The notes under the pieces were generated by a model. The model saw nothing but the letters and a program-made list of their open reading frames with translations, was not told the origin of the DNA and did not search any database. This document shows, in pieces, positions 17,224-25,531 of a stretch of 54,682 bases of DNA. A program made the position numbers and the translations under genes. Source of the stretch: Evtepia gabavorous. Lineage in GTDB: Bacteria; Bacillota; Clostridia; Oscillospirales; Oscillospiraceae. Location of the stretch: NCBI RefSeq assembly GCF_003425665.1, contig NZ_QQRQ01000012.1:1-54682 (forward strand), written 5' to 3'. Within the stretch, counting starts at the first letter, position 1, and each line of letters opens with the position of its first letter.

Positions 17224-18551
17224 GAGAGCCTGTCACCGTCATCGGCGCCGGGCTGGCCGGCTGTGAGGCCGCCTGGCAGCTGGCCCAGGCGGGCATCCCC
17301 GTGGTGCTGCGGGAGATGAAGCCCCGGAAAAAGACCCCCGCCCACCATGCCGACCTGTTTGGGGAGCTGGTGTGCTCCAACTCCCTGCGCTCGGACCAGC
17401 TGGAAAACGCCGTGGGCCTGCTCAAGGAGGAGCTGCGGCGGCTGGGCTCCCTCATTCTCCGGTGTGCCGACGAGCACCGGGTGGCCGCCGGGGGCGCCCT
17501 GGCGGTGGACCGGACGGCCTTCGCCCAGGCTGTCACCGACGCGGTCCGAAGCCATCCCCTCATCACCGTGGAGGAGGGGGAGGTCACCGCCCTGCCGGAG
17601 ACCGGGCAGGTCATCGTGGCCACCGGCCCCCTCACCGCCGACGCCCTGGCCGGGGACATTGCCCGGCGCTTTCCGGGCAGCACAGCCCTGCACTTCTACG
17701 ACGCGGCGGCTCCCCTGGTGACCTTTGAGAGCATCGACATGGACAGCGCCTGGTTTGCCTCCCGGTACGACAAGGGAACCGCCGATTACATCAACTGCCC
17801 CCTGACCCAGGAGGAGTACCTGACCTTCTGGCGGGAACTGTGCGCGGCCAAGGAGGCCCCTGTCCACGGCTTTGAGGACAGGAACGTCTTTGAGGGCTGC
17901 ATGCCGGTGGAGGTCATGGCCCGGCGGGGGGAGCAGACCCTGTGCTACGGCCCCTTAAAGCCCCGGGGCCTCCGGGACCCCAAGACAGGGCGGGAGCCCT
18001 ACGCCGTGGTGCAGCTGCGCCGGGACAACGCCGGCGGGAGCATTTACAACTTGGTGGGCTTTCAGACCCACCTGACCTGGCCGGAACAGAAGCGGGTGTT
18101 CTCCCTGATCCCCGCCCTCCGGCAGGCGGAGTTTGTCCGCTACGGGGTGATGCACCGGAACACCTATTTGGATTCCCCCCGGCTGCTGGACCGGTACTAC
18201 CGGGTGCGCACCGAGCCCCGGATCGTCTTTGCCGGGCAGATTACCGGGGTGGAGGGGTATGTGGAGTCCACGGCCTCGGGCTTTGTGGCCGCCCTGGAGC
18301 TGGCCCGGCGGCTGGAGGGCAAGGCGCCCATCGACTTTCCCCCGGAGACCGCCCTTGGGGCCCTGGCCCTATATGTGAGCAACGAGACGGTGGAGCACTT
18401 CCAGCCCATGAACATCAACTTCGGCATCATGCCCCCCCTGGGCTACCGGGTGAAGGGGAAACGGAATAAAAACGCCGCCCTGTCCCAGCGGTCCCTGGAG
18501 ATCCTGGCGGGGTTGGAAGAACTTGGAACAAGAAAGAAGGCGTACCTATGA
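17220..18551 (+). CDS. trmFO: Methylenetetrahydrofolate-tRNA-(uracil-5-)-methyltransferase TrmFO
   Basis: A 443-residue flavoenzyme that makes 5-methyluridine at tRNA position 54 using methylene-tetrahydrofolate. The FAD-binding Rossmann motif VIGAGLAGCEAAWQLA is at the N-terminus, followed by the family block LVCSNSLRSDQLENAVGLLKEE and, near the C-terminus, GQITGVEGYVESTASG and NINFGIMPPL. Length and motifs are standard. It starts within the topA stop (ATGA) and its own stop overlaps plsX, so three genes are translationally coupled. Confidence 0.95.
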   Translation: MREPVTVIGAGLAGCEAAWQLAQAGIPVVLREMKPRKKTPAHHADLFGELVCSNSLRSDQLENAVGLLKEELRRLGSLILRCADEHRVAAGGALAVDRTAFAQAVTDAVRSHPLITVEEGEVTALPETGQVIVATGPLTADALAGDIARRFPGSTALHFYDAAAPLVTFESIDMDSAWFASRYDKGTADYINCPLTQEEYLTFWRELCAAKEAPVHGFEDRNVFEGCMPVEVMARRGEQTLCYGPLKPRGLRDPKTGREPYAVVQLRRDNAGGSIYNLVGFQTHLTWPEQKRVFSLIPALRQAEFVRYGVMHRNTYLDSPRLLDRYYRVRTEPRIVFAGQITGVEGYVESTASGFVAALELARRLEGKAPIDFPPETALGALALYVSNETVEHFQPMNINFGIMPPLGYRVKGKRNKNAALSQRSLEILAGLEELGTRKKAYL

Positions 18552-19585
18552 GAATCATCGTGGATGCCATGGGGGGCGACAACGCCCCCCAGGCCCCTGT
18601 GGAGGGAGCCCTGCGGGCGGTCCGGGAGCTGGGCGTGGAGGTTCTGCTCACCGGCCGGCCGGCGGAGATCGGGGCCTGCCTGGCCAAGCTGGGCCACACC
18701 GCCCCGCCCCCGGGGGTGGAGATCGCCCCCGCCAGCCAGGTCATTGAGATGGAGGACAACCCCGCCCGGGCCTTTAAGGACAAGCCAGACGCCTCCATGA
18801 CCGTGGGCCTGCGCCTGCTCAAGGAGGGCCGGGGGGAGGCTTTCGTCTCCGCCGGTTCCACCGGAGCCCTGCTGTCGGCGGCCACCCTGCTCATCAAACG
18901 CATCCGGGGCATCCGCCGGGCGGCCCTGGCCCCGGTGGTGCCCAATGCCAGGGGGAACATGGTCCTCATTGACTGCGGGGCCACCGCCGAGGGCACCCCG
19001 GAGTACCTGCTCCAGTTCGCCTTTATGGGCGCTTACTACGCCCGGCGGTTTCTGGGCATCGAGAACCCCCGGGTGGGCCTGCTGAACATCGGCACCGAGC
19101 CAAGCAAGGGCATGGAGCTCCAGAAGGCCGCCCACGCTCTGCTCACCCAGGCCCACGAGGCCGGGCGCATCCGCTTTGTGGGCAACATCGAGGGCCGGGA
19201 GGCCATCAGCCAGGGGGCGGCAGACGTGCTGGTTACCGACGGGTTCACCGGCAACATCTTCCTGAAAACCGTGGAGGGGGCGGCCTCCCTCTTCAGCCAC
19301 GCCCTAAAGGACATGCTCCTGGGCAGCACCAAGAACAAGCTGGCCGCCCTGCTGCTGAAAAACAGCATCGGGGCTTTCAAGAAACGCTTTGACGCCAACG
19401 AGGTGGGGGGCACCGCCCTGCTGGGCATCTCTCAGCCGGTCATCAAGGCCCACGGCTCCTCCAATGCCTACGCCTTCTTCAACGCCATCCGCCAGGCCCA
19501 GGTGGTGGCCCAGGCGGACATTGTGGGCGACATCGCGGCCAACGTGGCCCACATGCGCCTGGAACCCGGGGAGAAAGAGGGGTAA
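18548..19585 (+). CDS. plsX: Phosphate acyltransferase PlsX
   Basis: A 345-residue enzyme that converts acyl-ACP to acyl-phosphate for phosphatidic acid synthesis. Family blocks include IIVDAMGGDNAP at the N-terminus, FVSAGSTGALLSAATLL and VTDGFTGNIFLKTVEG. It overlaps trmFO by ATGA and is followed by its substrate carrier gene acpP, which however has a separate promoter. Standard length, no anomaly seen. Confidence 0.95.
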   Translation: MRIIVDAMGGDNAPQAPVEGALRAVRELGVEVLLTGRPAEIGACLAKLGHTAPPPGVEIAPASQVIEMEDNPARAFKDKPDASMTVGLRLLKEGRGEAFVSAGSTGALLSAATLLIKRIRGIRRAALAPVVPNARGNMVLIDCGATAEGTPEYLLQFAFMGAYYARRFLGIENPRVGLLNIGTEPSKGMELQKAAHALLTQAHEAGRIRFVGNIEGREAISQGAADVLVTDGFTGNIFLKTVEGAASLFSHALKDMLLGSTKNKLAALLLKNSIGAFKKRFDANEVGGTALLGISQPVIKAHGSSNAYAFFNAIRQAQVVAQADIVGDIAANVAHMRLEPGEKEG

Positions 19586-19601
19586 TTTTTCCAATTTGCT
19601 A

Positions 19602-19630
19602 TTGACAGAACCTGAAATAGTCCCTATATT
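19602..19630 (+). promoter_or_regulatory. Sigma-A promoter of acpP
   Basis: TTGACA (19602-19607), 17 bases, TATATT (19625-19630). It lies in the short AT-rich gap after plsX and would raise acpP expression above that of the upstream operon. Confidence 0.85.
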
Positions 19631-19678
19631 AAGTACAGCATCCCCAGTAAAATGGATTCCAAAAAGGAGCAGTTCGAT

Positions 19679-19915
19679 ATGATTTTAGAGAAATTACAGA
19701 GCTTGATTGCGGATCAGTTGGGCGTGGACGGCAATACCATCACCATGGACACCAACTTTGAGGAAGATCTGGGCGTTGATTCTCTGGATATCGTGGAGTT
19801 ATCCATGGCCCTGGAAGAGGAATTTGACATTGGTGAGATGAGCGAGGAGGATCTGGCGGGCATCAAAACCGTGGGGGATCTGGTGCGCTACTTACAGGGC
19901 AAACTCGATATGTAA
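19679..19915 (+). CDS. acpP: Acyl carrier protein
   Basis: A 78-residue acidic carrier. Serine in [10 protein letters not shown] is the 4'-phosphopantetheine attachment site. I prefer the ATG at 19679 (MILEKLQSL) over the in-frame ATG at 19652, because AAGGAG (19664-19669) is correctly spaced for the former, the ACP fold begins there, and nothing like a ribosome binding site precedes the latter. Supplies acyl chains to PlsX and fatty acid synthesis. Confidence 0.93.
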   Translation: MILEKLQSLIADQLGVDGNTITMDTNFEEDLGVDSLDIVELSMALEEEFDIGEMSEEDLAGIKTVGDLVRYLQGKLDM

Positions 19916-19933
19916 AATTGGCAAGACTGCCTG

Positions 19934-19960
19934 CAACCCCCGTCCAGTGGCCGGGGGTTG
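19934..19960 (+). other. Stem-loop between acpP and rnc
   Basis: CAACCCCCG pairs with CGGGGGTTG across a 9-base loop. Only a GU-rich tail without a T-run follows, so it may be a weak terminator or an RNA-stability hairpin. Confidence 0.45.
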
Positions 19961-19980
19961 TGTGTTGAAGGGGGAAGAGA

Positions 19981-20664
19981 ATGAAGACATTGGAAGAGAA
20001 GATCGGCTATTCCTTCCGGGACCGGAGCTTGCTGGAAAACGCCCTGACCCACAGCTCCTACGCCAACGAGCACCGGGCCGCCGGGGTACCCAGCAACGAG
20101 CGGCTGGAGTTTTTGGGGGACTCCATCCTGGGGCTGGTGGTGGCCGACCACCTTTACCGCACCCGGCCCGACCTGCCGGAGGGGGACCTGACCCGGATTC
20201 GGGCCGCCCTGGTGTGTGAAGGAAGCCTGGTGCAGGTGGCCCAGGCCCTGGACCTGGGCAGTTACCTAAAACTGGGCAAGGGGGAGGACCATGGCGGCGG
20301 CCGGGCCCGCCCCTCCATCCAGGCCGACGCGGTGGAGGCCATGCTGGCCGCCGTCTACCTGGACGGGGGCATCGGCCAGGTGCGCAAGCTCATCCACCGT
20401 CTGGTTCTGGACCAGGAGCAGGAGAAGACCGCCGCCGGCCGGGACTATAAAACCGCCCTCCAGGAGCTGGTCCAGCGGGAGAACGGCCAGGTGCTCTCCT
20501 ATCGCTTAACCGGAGAGTCCGGGCCGGACCACGCCAAGGTCTTTGCCATGGAGGTCCTTCTCAACGATGGGGTTATCGGCAGCGGCCAGGGCAGAAGCAA
20601 GAAGGAAGCCGAGCAGGCCGCCGCCAAGGCGGCGGTGCTGACGCTGGAAGGGGAGGCGCCATGA
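19981..20664 (+). CDS. rnc: Ribonuclease III
   Basis: A 227-residue double-strand-specific endoribonuclease for rRNA and mRNA processing. The catalytic signature is NERLEFLGDSILGLV (about 38-52), with the second acidic cluster at DAVEAMLAAVYLDGG. The C-terminal double-stranded RNA-binding domain (about 155-225) ends with GSGQGRSKKEAEQAAAKAA. All acidic ligands are present. The start at 19981 has GGGGGAAGAG upstream. It overlaps the next gene by ATGA. Confidence 0.95.
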   Translation: MKTLEEKIGYSFRDRSLLENALTHSSYANEHRAAGVPSNERLEFLGDSILGLVVADHLYRTRPDLPEGDLTRIRAALVCEGSLVQVAQALDLGSYLKLGKGEDHGGGRARPSIQADAVEAMLAAVYLDGGIGQVRKLIHRLVLDQEQEKTAAGRDYKTALQELVQRENGQVLSYRLTGESGPDHAKVFAMEVLLNDGVIGSGQGRSKKEAEQAAAKAAVLTLEGEAP

Positions 20665-21128
20665 AAGCCAGCCGGAGAAACATTGTCATCGCCGTGGTGC
20701 TGCTGGCGGTGCTGCTGGTGCTGCCTTTCTGGCCCAAAATCCGCCAGGCCCTGGCCCCGGCGGCAGGGGAGGAAGTCTCCTGCACGGTGACGGTGGCCTG
20801 CCAGGCGGAGGCCCTGCCGGAGCTCAGGGCGGCAGGGGTTGCGCTGGAGGCGGATGGGACCCTGTTCTCCACTCCCTGTACGGTGACGGAGAACAGCACG
20901 GTACTGGAGGCATTGAAAACCGCCGCCAAAGCTGCCGGCTGCCCGGTGACCACCCAGGGCAGCCCCGCTTACGTCACCGCCATCGGGGACTTGGCTGCCG
21001 GGGCCCATGGGGAGGCCTCGGGCTGGACCTATACCGTCAACGGCGAGATGGTGATGGACAGCTGCGACACACGGACGGTCCAGGCGGGGGACCAGATTCT
21101 GTGGACCTATGTGACCGCCTGGACATAA
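20661..21128 (+). CDS. DUF4430-domain exported protein
   Basis: A 155-residue protein with one N-terminal hydrophobic helix (about 8-27), probably a signal anchor, and a DUF4430-type C-terminal domain (ENSTVLEALKTAAK, GWTYTVNGEMVMDS, GDQILWTYV). This fold resembles the C-terminal domain of transcobalamin-like or surface-exposed proteins. The reaction, if any, is unknown. Translationally coupled to rnc by an ATGA overlap, and followed by a terminator. Confidence 0.8.
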   Translation: MKASRRNIVIAVVLLAVLLVLPFWPKIRQALAPAAGEEVSCTVTVACQAEALPELRAAGVALEADGTLFSTPCTVTENSTVLEALKTAAKAAGCPVTTQGSPAYVTAIGDLAAGAHGEASGWTYTVNGEMVMDSCDTRTVQAGDQILWTYVTAWT

Positions 21129-21137
21129 CAGCGACAA

Positions 21138-21175
21138 GACCCGGACGCGCAGCAGAGGAGCGCGTCCGGGTCTTT
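21138..21175 (+). terminator. Intrinsic terminator after the DUF4430 gene
   Basis: GACCCGGACGCGC pairs perfectly with GCGCGTCCGGGTC (21138-21172), followed by a short T-run. Confidence 0.75.
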
Positions 21176-21209
21176 CCCCAGGCACCGGAGAGAGGAGGCG
21201 GAGATTTCT

Positions 21210-21860
21210 GTGAAACCAACCAGACAGGAGACGGTCCGGCGGTATGGCCTGCTGGGCCTGGGGCTGCTGATCACCGCCTTTGGCATTGCCTTTTCCATCC
21301 AGGCCGGGCTGGGGACCTCCCCCATTTCCAGCCTGCCCTATGTGGTCAGCCTGCTCACCCCCCTGAGCGTGGGGACGGCCACCATCTGCCTGCATGGGGT
21401 GCTGATCCTGCTGCAGCTCCTAATCCTGCGCCGGCGGTACGACCCTGTCCAGCTGCTGCAGCTGCCGGTGGCCCTGGTCTTTGGGTACCTCACCGACCTG
21501 GGGGTCTGGGTGATCCAGGGCATCCCGGTGCCCTCCTATGGGGTGCGGTGGCTGCTGTGCCTGGCGGGGGTGTTCCTGGTGGGCGTCGGGGTGGCCCTGG
21601 AAGTGGTGGCCGGGGTGGTGACCCTGGCCGGGGAGGGGTTCGTGCTGGCGGTGTGCCGGGTGACCCCCTTTCCCTTTGGGAACCTGAAGGTGGCCTTTGA
21701 CGTGCTGCTGGTGGGGGTGGCCAGCCTGCTCTCCCTGCTGTGCCTGCACGGGCTGTACGGGGTCCGGGAGGGTACCCTGGCCGCCGCCCTGGGGGTGGGG
21801 CTCATAGCCAAACGGCTCCAGCCCCCCTTGCAGGCCTGGTTTACCAAACGGCTGCCGTAG
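21210..21860 (+). CDS. YczE/YyaS/YitT-like integral membrane protein
   Basis: A 216-residue protein with five or six hydrophobic helices. The first helix ends in the block AFGIAFSIQAGLGTSPISSL, which marks the YczE/DUF6198 group. The start is GTG (21210) with GAGGAGGCGG upstream. Members have no settled function; some sit near antibiotic or surfactin genes. The last 20 bases overlap the convergent acetyltransferase gene. Confidence 0.75.
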   Translation: MKPTRQETVRRYGLLGLGLLITAFGIAFSIQAGLGTSPISSLPYVVSLLTPLSVGTATICLHGVLILLQLLILRRRYDPVQLLQLPVALVFGYLTDLGVWVIQGIPVPSYGVRWLLCLAGVFLVGVGVALEVVAGVVTLAGEGFVLAVCRVTPFPFGNLKVAFDVLLVGVASLLSLLCLHGLYGVREGTLAAALGVGLIAKRLQPPLQAWFTKRLP

Positions 21861-22455
21861 CCCAGGGGGCCAGCAGGCCGGCGGTCCGCTCCCCCAGCTG
21901 GGGGAAGGGCAGGAAGGGGGCCGGGGGGAGGGAATGGGCCCCCAGGAATTTTTCCATCCAGACCATGTGGTACCACCGGCCGAACTTATAGCCGCACTGA
22001 TGAAACTGCCCTGCCGGGGTATAACCCAGGCGCTGGTGGAAGCGGAGGCTGGCCAGGGTGAGGGTCTCGTCCTCCACCTGGGGCAGGGCGATGCAGGCGT
22101 TGCAGTTGAGGACGTTCTGGGCGGTGAGCAGGGCCTCCAGGGCCCCATATAGCCGGCGGCCCAGCCCCCGGCCCCGCTGGTCCTGCCGCAGGTAGATGGT
22201 GGTCTCCGCGGCCCACTGATAGGCTGCCCGGGGGTGAAAGGGGGCGGCGTAGGCATAGCCCAGCAGGGTCCCCTCCGCCTCCGCCACCAGGTAGGGGTGG
22301 GTGGCCAGGGTGTCCCGCACCCGTTGGGTGAACTGGGCCGGGGTGGGCACGGCGTACTCGAAGGTGACGGCGGTGTGCTCCACATAGGGGCGGTAAATGG
22401 ACAGCAATTCCCCGGCGTCCTCCGGGACCGCCGGGCGAAGGTGAAGGGATGGCAT
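21841..22455 (-). CDS. GNAT-family N-acetyltransferase, phosphinothricin-type
   Basis: A 204-residue protein starting at MPSLHLRPAVPEDAGELL; the frame is open upstream but AGGAGG precedes this ATG. The acetyl-CoA binding block is RGRGLGRRLYGALE (about 90-103), followed by NVLNCNACIALPQ and HQRLGYTPAGQFHQCGYKFG, as in phosphinothricin/methionine sulfoximine acetyltransferases. A Pro-rich C-terminal extension of about 30 residues is unusual. The substrate is probably an amino acid or analogue; not provable here. Confidence 0.8.
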   Translation of the reverse strand: MPSLHLRPAVPEDAGELLSIYRPYVEHTAVTFEYAVPTPAQFTQRVRDTLATHPYLVAEAEGTLLGYAYAAPFHPRAAYQWAAETTIYLRQDQRGRGLGRRLYGALEALLTAQNVLNCNACIALPQVEDETLTLASLRFHQRLGYTPAGQFHQCGYKFGRWYHMVWMEKFLGAHSLPPAPFLPFPQLGERTAGLLAPWATAAVW

Positions 22456-22551
22456 GGGAAAAGACCTCCTGCACGGGAAACGATGGCATCTATGATAGCA
22501 CACCCCGCCGGCGGCGGCAACGGCGGAACGTGAAAAAAGGAAAAAAAAGAC

Positions 22552-22580
22552 TTGACAAGGGGGGAGGCAGGTGCTATACT
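22552..22580 (+). promoter_or_regulatory. Sigma-A promoter of the T-box/trpB transcript
   Basis: TTGACA (22552-22557), 17 bases, TATACT (22575-22580). Confidence 0.88.
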
Positions 22581-22586
22581 CACGGA

Positions 22587-22869
22587 CATAAACCGAGGAA
22601 CGGGAAGAGTACACAGGACCTCGCCTTTCCAAGCGAGCCGCGGGCGGTGTGAGCGCGGTAGAGTGTGAGCCGGTGGAATGGTCCCGGGAGGGCAAACCGA
22701 ACGCGCCCAGGCGCCAGTAGGGGAGACGGGGGAGAGCACGCCGTTACCACGTGCCGGCACTTGTTGGAGTGCGCTGAGTGGGCGCAAATACTGCGCCAAG
22801 CCGGGTGGCACCGCAGAAGCTGTCGCTTCTGTCCCTGCAAAATACTGCAAGGGACAGGAGCTTTTTTTG
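22587..22869 (+). ncRNA. T-box leader, probably tRNA-Trp-responsive
   Basis: Stem I begins with the AGTA element near 22608. The antiterminator carries the hallmark T-box GGGTGGCACCGC (22803-22814), and a terminator follows: CTGTCCC/GGGACAG with TGCA/TGCA inner pairs (about 22825-22861) and a seven-T run. The UGGC of the T-box would pair with a tRNA acceptor end whose discriminator base is G, as in bacterial tRNA-Trp. UGG triplets at 22674 and 22679 on the 3' side of Stem I are candidate specifiers. The downstream trpB fits tryptophan control. Confidence 0.85.
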
Positions 22870-22899
22870 TCCCTGCACATGAGAAAGGAGCCAAATACC

Positions 22900-24276
22900 A
22901 TGGCAAATGAGACAAAAATTCCCTACAAAATCTACTTGGAAGAGAGCGAAATGCCCCAGGCATGGTACAATGTCCGGGCCGACATGAAGAACAAGCCCGC
23001 CCCCCTGCTGAATCCGGGTACCCTCCAGCCCATGACCGCCCAGGAGCTGGGCGGGGTGTTCTGCCAGGAGCTGGTGGAGCAGGAGCTGGACGACCACACC
23101 CCCTACATCCCCATCCCCCAGGAGATCCGGGATTTCTATAAGATGTACCGCCCCTCCCCCCTGGTCCGGGCCTACTGCCTGGAGGAGAAGCTCCAGACCC
23201 CGGCCAAGATTTACTACAAGTTTGAGGGGAACAACACCTCGGGTTCCCACAAGCTCAACTCCGCCATCGCCCAGGCCTACTACGCCAAAAAGCAGGGCCT
23301 GAAGGGGGTCACCACCGAGACCGGCGCCGGCCAGTGGGGCACCGCCCTGTCCATGGCCTGCGCCTACCTGGGCCTGGACTGCCAGGTGTACATGGTGAAG
23401 GTGAGCTATGAGCAGAAGCCCTTCCGCCGGGAGGTCATGCGGACCTACGGCGCTTCGGTGACCCCCTCCCCCTCGGAGACCACCGCCGTGGGGCGGAAGA
23501 TCCTGGCCGAGCACCCGGGCACCACTGGCTCCCTGGGCTGCGCCATCTCTGAGGCGGTGGAGGCCGCCACCAGCCAGGAGGGCTACCGCTATGTGCTGGG
23601 GTCGGTGCTCAACCAGGTGCTGCTCCACCAGAGCGTCATCGGCCTGGAGACCAAGGCGGCCATGGACAAGTACGGCATCCAGGCGGACATCGTCATCGGC
23701 TGCGCCGGGGGCGGGTCCAACCTGGGCGGTCTCATCTCCCCCTTTGTGGGGGAGAAGCTCCGGGGGGAGGCCGACTACCGGATCATCGCCGTGGAGCCCG
23801 CCTCCTGCCCCAGCCTCACCCGGGGCAAGTTCGCCTATGACTTCTGCGACACGGGCATGGTCTGCCCCCTGGCCAAGATGTACACCCTGGGCTCCGGCTT
23901 CATCCCCTCGGCCAACCACGCCGGCGGCCTGCGGTACCACGGCATGAGCCCGGTGGTCAGCCAGCTCTACCACGACGGCCTCATTGAGGCCACCAGTGTG
24001 GAGCAGACCAAGGTCTTTGAGGCGGCCACCTACTTTGCCCGGGTGGAGGGCATCCTCCCCGCCCCCGAGTCCAGCCACGCCATCCGGGTGGCCATCGACG
24101 AGGCCCTCAAGTGCAAAGAGACCGGGGAGGAGAAGACCATTGTCTTCGGCCTCACCGGCACCGGCTATTTTGACATGGTGGCCTATGAGAAGTTCAACAA
24201 CGGGGAGATGAACGACTACATCCCCACCGACGACGACCTGGCCCAGGGCTTTGCCGGCCTGCCCCAGGTGGACTGA
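22900..24276 (+). CDS. trpB: Tryptophan synthase beta chain, TrpB2 type
   Basis: A 458-residue PLP enzyme that joins indole and serine to tryptophan. The extra N-terminal region (about 1-85) and overall length are those of the TrpB2 branch rather than the TrpB1 partner of TrpA. The PLP lysine is about Lys118 in NNTSGSHKLNSA, followed by TETGAGQWGTALS and the phosphate-binding GCAGGGSNLGG. AAAGGAG precedes the ATG. No trpA or other trp gene is adjacent; TrpB2 enzymes can salvage free indole, which suits a gut bacterium. Controlled by the T-box leader. Confidence 0.9.
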   Translation: MANETKIPYKIYLEESEMPQAWYNVRADMKNKPAPLLNPGTLQPMTAQELGGVFCQELVEQELDDHTPYIPIPQEIRDFYKMYRPSPLVRAYCLEEKLQTPAKIYYKFEGNNTSGSHKLNSAIAQAYYAKKQGLKGVTTETGAGQWGTALSMACAYLGLDCQVYMVKVSYEQKPFRREVMRTYGASVTPSPSETTAVGRKILAEHPGTTGSLGCAISEAVEAATSQEGYRYVLGSVLNQVLLHQSVIGLETKAAMDKYGIQADIVIGCAGGGSNLGGLISPFVGEKLRGEADYRIIAVEPASCPSLTRGKFAYDFCDTGMVCPLAKMYTLGSGFIPSANHAGGLRYHGMSPVVSQLYHDGLIEATSVEQTKVFEAATYFARVEGILPAPESSHAIRVAIDEALKCKETGEEKTIVFGLTGTGYFDMVAYEKFNNGEMNDYIPTDDDLAQGFAGLPQVD

Positions 24277-24300
24277 GCGCCCCCGCCGCCCAAAACCCAA

Positions 24301-24338
24301 CGCGCCCCGGACCCATGGCGGTCCGGGGCGCGGTTTTT
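24301..24338 (+). terminator. Intrinsic terminator after trpB
   Basis: CGCGCCCCGGACC pairs with GGTCCGGGGCGCG (24301-24332) and is followed by GTTTTT. It also lies at the 3' end of the convergent lipoprotein gene. Confidence 0.88.
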
Positions 24339-25524
24339 ATGGGGCGGAACCCTCCGGCGCGGCGCCGGGGGATGAGGACAGGGGCAGCAGGAAGGACAGG
24401 GTGCCCATGGTCTCATTGCGGGTATACCAGAGGGAGCCGGCCAGGGAGACGGGGCTGTCCAGGGCCTCTCTGGCCCGGCCCAGCAGGGTGTTGAGCTGGC
24501 CCTGGTCAAACAGGGCGGCGCAGGCGGCGGGGTAGGCCGCGTCGGCATAGCGGACGCTGACCTGGCGCTGCCCGGCGGCCAGGGCCCGCTGGAAGAGGGC
24601 GGTCAGGGCGTCGGGGTCATAGGCGGAGAAGTAGAGGCCGTTGCGGAAGAAGTAGTTGTTGCTGTTGGAGGTGCAGTCTGGGACGGGGACCTTGTCGTCG
24701 ATGGTGTGGGTGCGCAGCAGGTCGTCGGTGGTGAGGCCGAAGTACTCATAGGCCGGCCCTTGGCTGTCGTCCCCGCCGGTGAAGACAGGGTCGCCCCAGG
24801 TGGTGTCGATCCAGCAGGGGGTGCCGTCCAGCCAGGCCAGGTTCCAGGCGTGGGACTCCCCCTGGGCCTGGCCGGTGATGTAGGCGGTGTCCACCCCCAG
24901 CAGGCCCAGCAGGTATTGGGTGGTCTTGGCATAGCAGCCGCACAGGCCCGCGCCGCCCACCATGATGTTGACAATGGAGTTGTTGTCCACCACCTGGTAG
25001 TCGGCGTGCTGGATGATGTAGGTGAAGACCCCCAGGGCTTTGTCATAGTCCGAGGCCCCCTGGGGGATGGTGGCAAAGCAGTCCGCCGCCCACTGGTCGA
25101 TCTGGGCCTGGGTGGCCTGGCGCTGGGCCTGGTCCATGGTGTAGACCGGCGTATAGGCCGCCTCCAGGGGCTTGCCCGCCAGCAGGGTGGTCTCAATTTG
25201 CCCCGTGCCGGAGAACCAGAAGAGCTCGGGATAGTCCCGGTCGATGGCGTCGATGGCGGTCTGGATCATCTCCGTGTCGGGGTAGAGGTCCCCGATGGTC
25301 TCCTCCTGGTTCTGAAGGCCGGCCAGCAGCTGGTCGTAGAGGTAGCGTTCCTGGCCGGTGAGGGTGGTCTTGGTGTAGCGGAAGCCGTCCTGGAGGCCGG
25401 TGTAGTCCTCCGGGGGCGGAGGAAGGGCGCCGCCGTGGGCCAGGCGCTCCAGGGAGAATTCGCAGCCGGTGAGCAGGACCAGGGCCAGCACCAGGGCCAG
25501 CAGAGGGGGAAGGGCGCGTCTCAT
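24337..25524 (-). CDS. Transglutaminase-like lipoprotein
   Basis: A 395-residue exported protein. The signal peptide ends in the lipobox LLTGC, with lipid-modified Cys21. A helical region leads to a transglutaminase-core fold: catalytic Cys in GAGLCGCYAKTTQYLLG, His in GESHAWNLAW and Asp in WIDTTWGDP, all present. Such lipoproteins are often peptidases or cell-wall associated enzymes; the substrate is unknown. I chose ATG 25524 because it gives the signal peptide; it begins 7 bases after the transketolase stop, so it is the third gene of that operon. Confidence 0.8.
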   Translation of the reverse strand: MRRALPPLLALVLALVLLTGCEFSLERLAHGGALPPPPEDYTGLQDGFRYTKTTLTGQERYLYDQLLAGLQNQEETIGDLYPDTEMIQTAIDAIDRDYPELFWFSGTGQIETTLLAGKPLEAAYTPVYTMDQAQRQATQAQIDQWAADCFATIPQGASDYDKALGVFTYIIQHADYQVVDNNSIVNIMVGGAGLCGCYAKTTQYLLGLLGVDTAYITGQAQGESHAWNLAWLDGTPCWIDTTWGDPVFTGGDDSQGPAYEYFGLTTDDLLRTHTIDDKVPVPDCTSNSNNYFFRNGLYFSAYDPDALTALFQRALAAGQRQVSVRYADAAYPAACAALFDQGQLNTLLGRAREALDSPVSLAGSLWYTRNETMGTLSFLLPLSSSPGAAPEGSAP

Positions 25525-25531
25525 GGCCGCC

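Noticed and set aside
19652-19678. Upstream in-frame ATG of acpP
   Set aside because: No ribosome binding site; the AAGGAG between the two ATGs fits the downstream start.
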